Assembly (NCBI GenBank): GCA_005777235.1
Contig: SXND01000076.1
Span: 1-37,460 of the forward strand
Direction: 5' to 3'
Length of the DNA: 37,460 nt
Origin: Pseudomonadota bacterium
GTDB taxonomy: Bacteria; Tectomicrobia; Entotheonellia; Entotheonellales; Entotheonellaceae
Shown piece by piece: positions 1-8,317 of the stretch (the first letter of the stretch is position 1; each line of letters begins with the position of its first letter). A program made the position numbers and the translations under genes. Below the pieces are notes generated by a model. That model was given only the letters and a program-made list of their open reading frames with translations. It searched no databases and was not told the origin of the DNA.

Positions 1-172
1 CGCCATATTCAAGGACCGGGCGCCAGTCAAAGCGCCTCAGGTTGCGGGTCGCGTCCCTCAGCAGCTCTGGCTGCTGGCTGGCGTCGGCGCCAGCGACAAG
101 CTCTCGCGAGATCGCTTCCCAGCGATTAGCGGGAGTCGTTGACAGCAGCCTTCGCCCCGCTTCCGATGCCAT
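1..172 (-). CDS. Unidentified protein, N-terminal part (runs off the window)
   Basis: A minus-strand frame is open from an ATG at 172-170 to the window edge, giving 57 residues that begin MASEAGRRLLSTTPANRW. The composition is ordinary for a soluble helical protein, and no motif is recognisable. It starts 19 bases after the stop of the upstream ATPase/TPR gene on the same strand, which suggests one operon. The ribosome-binding site is weak (AAGAGC just before the ATG). Its function is unknown. The other frames over this stretch give arginine- and proline-rich, shadow-like products. Confidence 0.45.
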   Translation of the reverse strand, partial: MASEAGRRLLSTTPANRWEAISRELVAGADASQQPELLRDATRNLRRFDWRPVLEYG

Positions 173-191
173 GCTCTTGCGACCGCCCCCC

Positions 192-3007
192 CTATCCCGC
201 CGCTTTACGCCGTGCCTGCCTGGCACGGCGCGGCGTGCTGGCATTGCTGAGGGTGACGCCTTCCGGCAACAACTGCGCCAGCAGCGCTTCCGCTGGCTGG
301 CGCAGTTCCGGCGCCATGTGCAGCAGTGACGCATCGCTACCCGCCGCAATGGCCCGCAGGGCTTCGCGCAGCGGCCGCCAGCGGTCTTCGTAACCGATGG
401 AAGCGAGTAGGGCTGCGGCGTCTGCGGCGTGGCCAGTGCGTACTGCTTCCTTGAAGAAAAGGACGATGTCCGGCCAGAATTCGGTGTAATACGCGTCGTA
501 GCCCTCGACGATGAAGCATCGCGCTAGAGTAGCGGCCTCGGGCCATCGTGTCTGCCGCGCCAGGATACAGGCCAAAGTGTGAGTGATGTAGAGATTATTA
601 GGAACAATTTCCAGAGCTTGTCGGGCTTTTGCCTCGGCTTCTGCTATATCCTTGTCGATCAAGAAAAGAAGCCAGGCAAGTTGGCAGAGATATCTGAAGT
701 GCATAGGTGCTCGCGCGATAGCCTGACGATAGGCCGCTTCCGCTTCCCCATAGCGCTGCAGCTCGTATTGGCATAGCAGGCCAAGATTGAACCAGGGGGC
801 GGCGAAGGAGGCATCAAGGGCGATGGCCTGACGATAGGCCGCTTCCGCTTCCCTATAGCACTGCTGGTGATCTATGAGCAGGCCGCCGAATTTGTTCCAG
901 AGGGTAGCGTCGTGCGGAGCGAGGGCGATAGCCTGACGATAGGACGTCTCCGCTTCCTCATAGCGCTGCAGATGGTCCAGGAGTAGGGTGCCGAGCCCAT
1001 CCCACAGATAGGGGTGCTGTGGAGAGTGTGCCAGGGCCTGACGATAGCTCTGTTCCGCTTCGGCGCGTAGATGCGCATGTGCTGCCAGCAACGGGCTGAA
1101 GCGACACGTCACATAGACGTCATCCGTGTCGAGGGTGCTGATCTCTCCTAGGGCGTCAATCTCTTTGATGGACAGTGGGGGCCATTGCCGTCGGGCACGT
1201 TCTAGGCGGGCGATGGTTTGCAGGGCTGGGGCGTTTAACCGTTCTGCTGCGGCGTCAGCACCGTCCACATCCGTGAGAGTAGCCATGTCGCCGCTACGCA
1301 GAGCTTCCATCAAAATCTGAGTATGTTCTAGACCAAGAAGAGCCATGGTCTCCTCTTGCCATCGCTCAATATCTTGTAACACAGCTTGGATATCCGCTGC
1401 GGTCATGGTCTCCAAGCGCTCGACAATATGCTGCTTCTCCTCCAGGCTGAGCACCCACGCCCCACCCAGACGGTGCCAAAACTCCTCGGCACGACACCTC
1501 GACCAGTCAAGCGGCGCGTGTAGCACCCGCTGTTCCAACTCGTATAGCGTCGTCAGACGTTCAGCGGGCGTTTTCAGGGCACCATCTTCCGCCTCAAAAT
1601 CTAGCAGCGCGGCAAGGGGCTGGCGCTGCTCGCGGGGCTCGCGCAGCATGGAGCGCATGGCTTCATAGGCCAGAGCCTGGCGCAGGGCTGGCGCATGTAC
1701 GGTCTGGGCATAGGCAAAGGCCATTTCTGCCCGCCGGGGGATGGGCTCGGCGCGCAGAAAGCGCTGGGCGCGGGTGTGTAGCTCGGGCGGGGCATACACC
1801 ATGGCGAGGAACTCTGCTAACCACACCAGCTTGCGGCGCAGGCGGCGGCTGGCGCGCATCAGGTACCAGATGTTGAAAAAGCGTTCGGCCACCTGGTAGA
1901 GCAGCTTTTCACCCGCTGGTGTGGGGGCTTTTTCGACCATGCCGTCGCGGCACAGGCGGTCCAACTGGGTGGACACCAGGTTGGTATCGAGGCGCACGCT
2001 GGGCAGGACCGCCAGGGTGGCGGCGCTGAGGGGATGCCAGTGCAGGCACATGGCCCCCACCAACTGTTGCGCTTGCGTGGGCAGGGCTTCAAAGATGGCT
2101 TTGTAGTAGGGCGTGTGTAGATCAAGAATGTGTTCCAGCTCGCTGATGACGCTGCCGTCCTGACTCTGGGCCAGCACCTGGTACAGCACTACGAGGACAC
2201 GCGGATTGCCGCCGGTGAGCACGCGCAGGGCCTGGATGCGCCCCGGCTCCTGCTCAACCATGTCCGCCACATGCGGCGTGCACCTCACGCAGGCGTGCCA
2301 GGGTGAGCAAGACGGTGCGCGTCTCCTGGAGGTCCAGGCCGCGTAATGCGTGCACCTGGAAAAAATCGTAGAACGCCTCGGCATACTCATACGTGCTGGA
2401 GATCGGCGCTGGCGCGGCGCCAAGCACCACCAGGCGCGGCTGCTGCGACAGCACCTCGCGCAGTTCCCAGTGCTGCTTGCGCAGACGCTCCAGGATCAGA
2501 TCGGCGTTGTCGCGCAGCAGCACCAGCCCTTTGTCGGCACGCTTGGCCCAGCTCGTTAGCAGGTCCAGGGCGGCAGCAGCAGCGCTGGGTCTCGACCTCG
2601 GGCAGATTTTTGACGGCCTCATCCAGGGCTGCCGCCTCGGCCTCACGCCCGTGCTCGTCGAGCATGTCACTCAGGGCGTCCAGACAGTTGGCCCAGAAAT
2701 CCGACAGGCGCACAATGTGGTACTGCTCCTCGGGAAAGGTGAGCGGAAACCAGTGCGTGGCCAGGGTGGCATCGTCCTCAATGGCAAAGCGCAGACGCCG
2801 CAGCAGCATGGTTTTGCCCATGCCGCGTGTACCAATGAGCAGGTGGTGCTGATTGCCACCCGAGGCCCCGACGCGCCGCAGGTCGTCCAGCAGCAGCGCT
2901 AGCAAGGCCCGCCGCGCCACAAACTGCACGATGAGATCGTCTTTGCGCAGCAAGTCGGGGTTGTAGATCGCCAGCTCGGTGGCGGGCGTTCGTCGGGGTG
3001 GGGTCAT
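192..3007 (-). pseudogene. STAND-like ATPase with C-terminal TPR repeats, two frameshifts
   Basis: The reading begins MTPPRRTPATELAIYNPDLL at 3007 and carries a Walker A motif GTRGMGKT at residues 59-66. The coherent protein then changes frame near 2580, in a GCTGCTGCTGCC run, where LPEVETQR continues as LDLLTSWAKRADKGLVLLRDNADLI. It changes frame again near 2275, where LLTLARLREVHA continues as DMVEQEPGRIQALRVLTGGNPR. The C-terminal half holds at least four TPR units of 34-35 residues, between about 650 and 1050, then an all-helical tail. A P-loop NTPase followed by a TPR sensor is the layout of STAND regulators, so signalling or defence is possible, but this is inferred. The start overlaps the preceding ORF by ATGA (3004-3007). 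Two shifts in one gene indicate decay or assembly error. Confidence 0.75.
722..1052 (-). repeat. Tandem TPR-coding repeats of about 102 bp
   Basis: The string CCTGACGATAG recurs at about 722, 826, 928 and 1030. The bases after it are nearly identical in the first three copies (GGCCGCTTCCGCTTCC, with two changes in the third) and divergent in the fourth. The spacing of 102-104 bases equals one TPR unit of 34-35 residues. Conservation at the nucleotide level, not only the protein level, points to recent unit duplication inside the ATPase/TPR gene. Confidence 0.8.
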
Positions 3008-3405
3008 TGCACGAACCTCCGCAGCCAGAACTGGCGCAGCAGGTTGGAACGAAAACGATAGCGGCTGTGCCCCTGCGCCTGGGACTGCGTCAGGTAGTCA
3101 TCGCTAAGCAGCACATCGAGCAGCCAGTTGAGCATGCTGTCACGGTCGGCAGGGTCGGCAACGGCTGGCGTCAGCGTTTGGGTGAGCGTGGTGCGACTGG
3201 CACCCGCGGCATCCAGGGCGCAGGCTTTGAGCACGAGTCGGGCCCAGTCACTCTGCGGTGGTCCCAGTTCCTCGCTTAAGCGCTGGTTCCAGTAATCAAA
3301 GTAGGCGCGTTTAGCGGGGGCCAGCAAATTTTCGTAGACCCGATCTACGGTGTCAACGGATGGGACGAGACGTGTTGCGTAAGGCGGTCTGCATGGGTTG
3401 TGCCT
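3004..3405 (-). pseudogene. C-terminal remnant of an ATPase (N-terminal part lost)
   Basis: The frame is open from a stop at 3406-3408 down to 3004. From about 3372 it reads as coherent protein (LVPSVDTVDRVYEN, then LLAPAKRAYFDYWNQRL) and ends YRFRSNLLRQFWLRRFVQ. That ending resembles the winged-helix tail that follows the ATPase core in AAA/STAND proteins. No Walker A or B is present. The only in-frame start inside the coherent part is a TTG at 3327 without a good ribosome-binding site, and homology-like sequence continues upstream of it. It is therefore read as the 3' end of a longer gene whose 5' part was lost at about 3380, where the GTTGTAC-rich sequence begins. Its stop overlaps the start of the next ATPase gene, so the two were once co-translated. 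Confidence 0.6.
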
Positions 3406-3484
3406 CTAGAGCTACACAACAGAAACGCTGCACAAAATTTTTGTTGTACAGATGCGCAAAGCGTACAACCCATGGGTTGTACGC
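3392..3484. repeat. GTTGTAC box cluster with a 24-bp perfect palindrome
   Basis: Positions 3461-3484 form a perfect 24-bp palindrome centred on CCATGG, with half-site GGGTTGTACGC. Related half-sites lie just upstream: GGGTTGTGC near 3395, CTACACAAC near 3412, GCACAAA near 3430 and TTGTTGTACAG near 3441. The ten bases CATGGGTTGT occur twice (3392-3401 and 3471-3480). Such a cluster is what a dimeric DNA-binding protein or a recombination site would use. It marks the edge where the ATPase remnant ends. No binding protein can be named. Confidence 0.6.
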
Positions 3485-3528
3485 GCAAGAGGCAAAGCTG
3501 CCAGGCGCCCGTCACTCCCGAAGGTGTT

Positions 3529-3900
3529 TCAGGCCATGACGTCAAGCCGCAGGGCCGCGCTCCAGGCCACCAGGCGCTGCTGATCTTCCCGACTCAACGT
3601 GTACGTCGTCTCCAGCAGGGGGAACAAGGCGCGTGCCACCAGAGCGAGCGTCGGCGGGGACGGTGTGGCGTCAATGGTGAACGTGACCGTGGCGATGCCT
3701 ACTTTACACTTCAGGATCGTCCCGTCGTGGCTTTTCTGCAAGGCAGCGAGCTCTCGCGACTGGGAGGCGCCACCGGGTATGGGCGAGATACTGAGCGTGC
3801 CGTGTGCGGTGCGTTCATCCACACTCAGGAGCACGTGCTGGGCTTGTCCCGTCGCATCATAGACCTGGAAGGTGATGTGCTGGTCTGTCGCATGGGGCAT
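3529..3900 (-). CDS. Small hypothetical protein, 123 aa
   Basis: This encodes a 123-residue soluble protein beginning MPHATDQHITFQVYDATGQA. The first half alternates hydrophobic and polar residues as in beta strands, and the end is helical. There is no signal peptide, membrane segment or known motif. The ATG at 3900 has GAGGAAG eight bases upstream, a good ribosome-binding site that supports the start. It is divergent from the phosphoesterase gene at 4076, with 175 bases of shared control region between them. The family is not recognised. Confidence 0.6.
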   Translation of the reverse strand: MPHATDQHITFQVYDATGQAQHVLLSVDERTAHGTLSISPIPGGASQSRELAALQKSHDGTILKCKVGIATVTFTIDATPSPPTLALVARALFPLLETTYTLSREDQQRLVAWSAALRLDVMA

Positions 3901-3984
3901 AGGGCATCTTCCTCACGTCACGGCTTTTTCCGGAGCGAGCCGGGCAATCGGCAACCAGGGCGACGTGGCAGCAGCGATTGTACA

Positions 3985-4040
3985 TTGACACAACGCCAGG
4001 GCCTAGAGACAATTGCCCTGGCCTGCTGTATGGCCATAAT
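3985..4040 (+). promoter_or_regulatory. Promoter candidates with an inverted repeat before the phosphoesterase gene
   Basis: TTGACA (3985-3990), a 17-base spacer and GACAAT (4008-4013) form one sigma-70-like pair. TTGCCC (4013-4018), 16 bases and CATAAT (4035-4040) form a second. An inverted repeat with perfect 8-bp arms, GCCAGGGC (3995-4002) and GCCCTGGC (4015-4022), overlaps both. It is placed as an operator would be, which would allow repressor control. Activity is inferred from sequence only. Confidence 0.4.
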
Positions 4041-4075
4041 TATAGGATGTTCTTGTACTGAGAAAGAGAGCTGGC

Positions 4076-4837
4076 GTGCAACCCTCGACCCGACGTGCCT
4101 TGAAAATTCTGCACACCGCCGACGTGCATCTGGATTGCGAGAGTTATGGCAAACCCGAACAACGTCAGGCCCACCGCGCCCTGTATTATCGCTGTTTTGA
4201 GACCATTGTCACCCGCGCTATCAGCGCGGAAGTCGATGTCTTCCTGATTGCCGGCGATCTTTTCGATCACAACCGCGTGCCCGATGACACCATTGCCTTT
4301 ACGCAGGAACAACTGCGGCGGCTGTCCTGTCCCACGGTCATTCTGCCGGGGAATCACGATTGCCTGTACACCAACGCCATTTATGATCGCCACTCCTTTC
4401 AAGCGCAGTGTCCCAATGTGCAGGTGATTACGGCCTTGGACGGTCAAGTCATCGAGTTTCCTGGGCTGGACCTCGTGGTCTGGGGGCGGGCCATGGAAGA
4501 ACATACGCCGGATTTTCGCCCCCTAGCGCATATCCCCACGCGCCACGATCAGCGCTGGCACATTGCCATGGCGCACGGCTTTTTCTTCCCGAAGCGCCAA
4601 CAACAGCCAGAGCGCTCCTCACCCATTTTTGCCGAAGATATTCGTGATACTGGCTGGGATTATGTGGCGATGGGGCATCAGCATGTGCTCACGGACCTGA
4701 GTCAGGGGCCGGTGACGGCCTATTATCCTGGGGCACCGCTGATCAACTGGACGGGCGAGACACCGAATGGCCATGTCTTACTGCTCACATTGTCCCCTGA
4801 GCATGGGGTGCAGGTCCAACCAGAGCGGGTATTTTAG
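4076..4837 (+). CDS. Metallophosphoesterase, SbcD/Mre11-like nuclease family
   Basis: This 253-residue protein carries the calcineurin-like metallophosphoesterase motifs in order: DVHLD (D16, H18), GDLFDH (D61), GNHD (N93, H94), a later MAHG and a GHQH near the end. These bind two metal ions and cleave phosphodiester bonds. The order and the GNHD spacing match the SbcD/YhaO DNA-repair exonuclease group. The C-terminal capping domain of full SbcD (about 400 residues) is missing, and no SbcC-like ATPase lies nearby, so the substrate is unknown. The start is GTG at 4076 with AGAAAGAGAG upstream. A strong hairpin follows the stop. Confidence 0.85.
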   Translation: MQPSTRRALKILHTADVHLDCESYGKPEQRQAHRALYYRCFETIVTRAISAEVDVFLIAGDLFDHNRVPDDTIAFTQEQLRRLSCPTVILPGNHDCLYTNAIYDRHSFQAQCPNVQVITALDGQVIEFPGLDLVVWGRAMEEHTPDFRPLAHIPTRHDQRWHIAMAHGFFFPKRQQQPERSSPIFAEDIRDTGWDYVAMGHQHVLTDLSQGPVTAYYPGAPLINWTGETPNGHVLLLTLSPEHGVQVQPERVF

Positions 4838-4845
4838 CGTGCAGG

Positions 4846-4874
4846 CGGCGCGGACCTGGTCTGTGTCCGCGCCG
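4846..4874. terminator. Hairpin between convergent genes
   Basis: The arms 4846-4855 (CGGCGCGGAC) and 4865-4874 (GTCCGCGCCG) pair perfectly over 10 bp around a 9-base loop. The hairpin starts nine bases after the phosphoesterase stop and faces the convergent gene ending at 4963. No T-tract follows, so Rho may be needed, or the hairpin may only protect the 3' end. Confidence 0.5.
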
Positions 4875-4962
4875 TACAGGCTGCTTGTCTGGCCATGGCA
4901 ACTGCGGTCCATTTATCGTCTCCAAACCTCTGTCTGGTGCGACGTCGCATGCGACACACCTG

Positions 4963-5178
4963 TTACGCTGCGACAACGGCGAGCTTCTGCCGCGACCGCA
5001 GCACACGGGTCTGATGCGTGTTGATCAGGTGCATAACCGTTGCCGTGACGAGTGCGTCGTTGGAAGCCCCTGCGGCGTCATCGACTGCGGCTACGAGGTC
5101 ATAGAGGGTGGTGATGATCGGGCGTGGTGTCGAATGCGTGGTCGGTTCAGTCATCAAATTCGTTGCCAGGGCTGCCAT
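4963..5178 (-). CDS. Small hypothetical protein, 71 aa
   Basis: This encodes a 71-residue protein beginning MAALATNLMTEPTTHSTPRP. A disordered, threonine-rich start is followed by a helix-like segment (LYDLVAAVDDAAGASNDALV) and a basic tail. The ATG at 5178 has AGGAGAG five bases upstream, which is strong support for translation. It is convergent with the phosphoesterase gene and followed by 387 non-coding bases upstream. No family is recognised. A small regulatory or structural role is possible but unsupported. Confidence 0.6.
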   Translation of the reverse strand: MAALATNLMTEPTTHSTPRPIITTLYDLVAAVDDAAGASNDALVTATVMHLINTHQTRVLRSRQKLAVVAA

Positions 5179-5565
5179 GGACTCTCTCCTAGGTATACGG
5201 TGTGCGTTTCCGTTAGCCTTTGTATAAGCAACATTCGTGCCAAAATACTTAGCAGAAGGAACAAAAGAAGAATCCGCCTACTGAGATCAACGATAGCGCG
5301 CCAGAGATGGTATTGAGACCTTGGATGATGCGACGCTCATGGGGGCGTGAAGAGGCGCAGATGTTACATTTCCGACATTAAGGTGTCAAAATGATGACAA
5401 GGCGAGCCGCCCTCGTGTCGTGCAGCCCTGACACCGTGTCGAGCGCCTTACGGTCCAGGCTGCCTGTTGGATGGCGCTTGCGTGATTGTCGTCCCGGATG
5501 CTAGCATGACGCGTGCAGGACTGTCGGGAAGAGACGTCGAGTCATCCTGACCCTGGGAGGTTGTC
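5179..5565. other. Intergenic region upstream of rimO
   Basis: This 387-base gap separates the divergent 71-aa gene and rimO, so both 5' control regions should lie here. It contains a short inverted repeat GACA-N6-TGTC at 5374-5387 in an AT-richer patch. A GG/GC doublet near 5470 has the wrong spacing for sigma-54. No gene, RNA or clear promoter is visible. Confidence 0.5.
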
Positions 5566-6933
5566 ATGTTCCTGTGGGAAGGAGACTGTGTGGAGACACA
5601 CGCCGTTGGCAAAAAAGTCGCCCTGGTGAATCTCGGGTGCGCAAAAAATCTCGTTGATGCGGAAGTGATGTTGGGTAAGCTGCACGCCCAGGGGTATGAA
5701 CTTACGCTCGACCCGACGCAGGCGGATTACCTCATCGTCAATACCTGCGGTTTTATTCAAAGCGCCAAAGAGGAATCCATCGACCACATCCTGGAGATGG
5801 CGGCCATCAAGGCCCTGGACAGCACCAAAAAGCTCGTCGTCACTGGTTGTCTGGCGCAGCGCTATGGCAGCGAATTGTTGCACGAGATGCCAGAGATTGA
5901 CGTGCTCGTCGGGACTGGCGACTTTCAGCACTTGCCGGAGGTGTTAGTCCAGCTGCACGCGCCACTGCCACAGCGGGAATACCTGAGCCAGGATGTCTAT
6001 CTGTATCAGGAAAACGACGCGCGTATTCAGACCACGCCAGGCCATACGACGTACATCAAAATTGCCGAAGGCTGTAACCATCTCTGTACCTTCTGTATCA
6101 TCCCCAAAATGCGCGGGCGCTTGAAGAGTCGGGGCATTGACTCCATTGTCACCGAAGCACGACGCCTAGGGCAGAACGGTGTGCGCGAGGCCATTCTGGT
6201 GGCGCAGGATAGCACGGAATACGGGGCGGACATCGGCCTGCGACAGGGGCTGGCACAACTCCTCATGCGGCTGGGCGAGGAAGCGGTCGAACTCGACTGG
6301 CTACGGGTGTTGTATCTGTATCCCTCGATGATTCGCCCGACGCTGCTCGATGCGTATACGCGCCAGCCACGTATCTGTCCGTATTTTGACATGCCGATGC
6401 AGCACGCCTCCGATCACCTGTTACGGGCCATGAAGCGCGGTTACACGCAACGGACCTTGTACCGCCTGCTCGATGACATCCGGCAGCGTCTTCCAGAGGC
6501 CACCATCCGTAGTACCTTTATTGTCGGCTTTCCCGGTGAAACCCCTGCCGACGTGGACGAGTTGCTGCAGTTTCTGGAACGCGCCCAGCTCGACCGCGTC
6601 GGCGTCTTTACCTATTCACACGAAGAGGGCACGCCCTCGTATAGTATGCCTGGCCGTGTCCCTGTCCGTGAGGCCGCCCGGCGCCGCCGCGCCGTCATGG
6701 CCTTACAGCAAGAGATTTCCCAACGCAAGCATCAGGCGCTGGTGGGGCGACAGCTGTGGGCGCTGGTGGACGAAGACGCCACCGAGACGCAGGACGCGGT
6801 TGGACGCCTAGCCAGTCAGGCACCGGAGATTGATGGCAGTGTGACCATTCAAGGGGAGGTGAGCAGCGGCGACCTTGTCTTGGTCGAAATTATCGCCGCG
6901 CAGGCTTACGATTTTACGGCACGGGTAGTTTAA
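5566..6933 (+). CDS. rimO: Ribosomal protein S12 methylthiotransferase RimO
   Basis: RimO is a radical-SAM enzyme that adds a methylthio group to the conserved aspartate of ribosomal protein S12, using two [4Fe-4S] clusters. The 455-residue product shows the N-terminal UPF0004 cysteines C25 (NLGCAKNLVD), C61 (NTCGF) and C95 (TGCLAQ), and the radical-SAM triad C170-C174-C177 (CNHLCTFC). The sequences TYIKIAEGC and IPKMRGRLKSR are RimO-like rather than MiaB-like. It ends in a TRAM-type domain. The length is normal (about 440). The first ATG at 5566 has GGGAGG upstream. A GTG eight codons in, preceded by AAGGAG, gives METHAVGKKV and is an equally good start. Confidence 0.95.
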   Translation: MFLWEGDCVETHAVGKKVALVNLGCAKNLVDAEVMLGKLHAQGYELTLDPTQADYLIVNTCGFIQSAKEESIDHILEMAAIKALDSTKKLVVTGCLAQRYGSELLHEMPEIDVLVGTGDFQHLPEVLVQLHAPLPQREYLSQDVYLYQENDARIQTTPGHTTYIKIAEGCNHLCTFCIIPKMRGRLKSRGIDSIVTEARRLGQNGVREAILVAQDSTEYGADIGLRQGLAQLLMRLGEEAVELDWLRVLYLYPSMIRPTLLDAYTRQPRICPYFDMPMQHASDHLLRAMKRGYTQRTLYRLLDDIRQRLPEATIRSTFIVGFPGETPADVDELLQFLERAQLDRVGVFTYSHEEGTPSYSMPGRVPVREAARRRRAVMALQQEISQRKHQALVGRQLWALVDEDATETQDAVGRLASQAPEIDGSVTIQGEVSSGDLVLVEIIAAQAYDFTARVV

Positions 6934-6975
6934 CATCATAGACATGTCACCACGCACGACACCGAGGAGAGTCCC

Positions 6976-8238
6976 ATGCGCCCCATACGCCCCGTCTACA
7001 TCGCGGCCCAAGCTCTCACGCCGTTTATTGGCAAGGGCCATCCAGATTTTATCCTCAAGGGCCACCCGGATTTTGGGCAGCGTGACAATCCGACGCTCGA
7101 AGAGCATCTAGCCAACGTCGTACGCCAGCTGCTCACCGAGAACGACATTGACCCTAGTCTGATTCAACGCGGCTATGTCGGCAATTTTGCCGGCGAGCTG
7201 TTTTCGAGCCAGGGCTTTCTGGGTGCGATGCTGGCGCGGGCCGACGAGCGCCTGTCCGGCATTGGGTGCGCGCGTGTCGAGGCCGCCTGTGCCTCTGGTG
7301 GGGTCGGCATCGTCGGGGCAATCGAGGCCATCCAGGCGGGGCTCGATGTGGTCATCGTGGCCGGGGCGGAAGTGCAGACCACGGTGCGACCCCGCGAAGG
7401 GGCGGATTATCTGGCGCGGGCCTCGCACTATGCCACCGAACGCTCGATTGACGATTTTACGTTTCCGGCCTTGCTGGCGCGGCGTGCCAAAGCCTACAAG
7501 GCCGCTTACGGGCTCACCGACCGCGACCTGGCCCATTTTTCGGTCAAAGCCTACGCCAATGCGAATCGCAATCCCCTGGCGCATATGCACACCGTCAAGA
7601 TGACCCTCGAACAAGCCGCCACGGCCAGTGAGACGAACCCCAACTTTTTGCAAAATCCCGAACTAAAGGACCACCTCCGGGTGAGCGATTGCTCGCAGGT
7701 GAGCGATGGGGCCGCTGCGGTGATCCTGGCCAGTGCCGAGGGCCTCCAGAAGCTGGGTCGGTCGCTGGTCCAGAGTGTCCAGGTGCGTTCCTATGGCTTT
7801 GCGACCAATCCGCTGGGGCAGGTGAAAGACCTGCTGCGCCTGGACACCACGGCTAGCGCGGCGGGAGAGGCCCTACGGGATGCGGGCCTGACGCCCCAGG
7901 AGGTGCAAGTCGCCGAAGTGCACGACTGTTTTACGATTGCCGAGCTGATGATGTATGAAGCCATCGGCTTTGCGGAACAGGGGCATGGGATCGAACTGAT
8001 CCGCTCGGGTCGCACCTCGATTGAGGGCGATATCCCCGTCAACGCCGGAGGCGGTCTGGTGGGTTTTGGGCACCCGGTTGGCGCGACTGGGGTGAAGCAG
8101 GCGGCAGAAATTTACCGCCAGATGAAAGGCTTATGTGGGGAGTATCAGATCCCGCGTGAGGTGCACACAGGGCTGACGGCCAACATGGGCGGTGATGATC
8201 GCACGGTCGTGTCACTGGTGCTGGAAAACGTGTCCTAG
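6976..8238 (+). CDS. Thiolase family protein, SCP-x-like acetyl-CoA acetyltransferase
   Basis: This 420-residue thiolase-fold enzyme would make or break carbon-carbon bonds in acyl-CoA chains. The nucleophile is C105 in EAACASGG, HDCF has H316, and GFGHPVGATG has H366. The final motif reads TANMGGDD, without the second catalytic cysteine of ordinary biosynthetic thiolases. That absence is typical of the SCP-x/sterol-carrier thiolase group. KGHPDF occurs twice near the N-terminus (residues 20-25 and 28-33), a small local duplication. The ATG at 6976 is preceded by GAGGAG. It starts 42 bases after rimO on the same strand and may be co-transcribed. Fatty-acid or side-chain beta-oxidation is the likely role. 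Confidence 0.88.
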   Translation: MRPIRPVYIAAQALTPFIGKGHPDFILKGHPDFGQRDNPTLEEHLANVVRQLLTENDIDPSLIQRGYVGNFAGELFSSQGFLGAMLARADERLSGIGCARVEAACASGGVGIVGAIEAIQAGLDVVIVAGAEVQTTVRPREGADYLARASHYATERSIDDFTFPALLARRAKAYKAAYGLTDRDLAHFSVKAYANANRNPLAHMHTVKMTLEQAATASETNPNFLQNPELKDHLRVSDCSQVSDGAAAVILASAEGLQKLGRSLVQSVQVRSYGFATNPLGQVKDLLRLDTTASAAGEALRDAGLTPQEVQVAEVHDCFTIAELMMYEAIGFAEQGHGIELIRSGRTSIEGDIPVNAGGGLVGFGHPVGATGVKQAAEIYRQMKGLCGEYQIPREVHTGLTANMGGDDRTVVSLVLENVS

Positions 8239-8254
8239 CGCCTGTCTCTCAAAA

Positions 8255-8268
8255 CCACGCCAGCGTGG
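8255..8268. terminator. Small hairpin between convergent genes
   Basis: CCACGC and GCGTGG pair over 6 bp around two bases, 16 bases after the thiolase stop and ahead of the convergent TPR gene. It lacks a T-tract and is weak evidence on its own. Confidence 0.25.
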
Positions 8269-8317
8269 CTCCACCGCCGTCCGTGGCTGTCATGAGGCAC
8301 CGCCGCGTTTGATAAAT

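Noticed and set aside
5465..5485. Sigma-54-like GG/GC doublet upstream of rimO
   Set aside because: The spacing between GG and GC is nine bases rather than ten and the rest of the consensus is poor.
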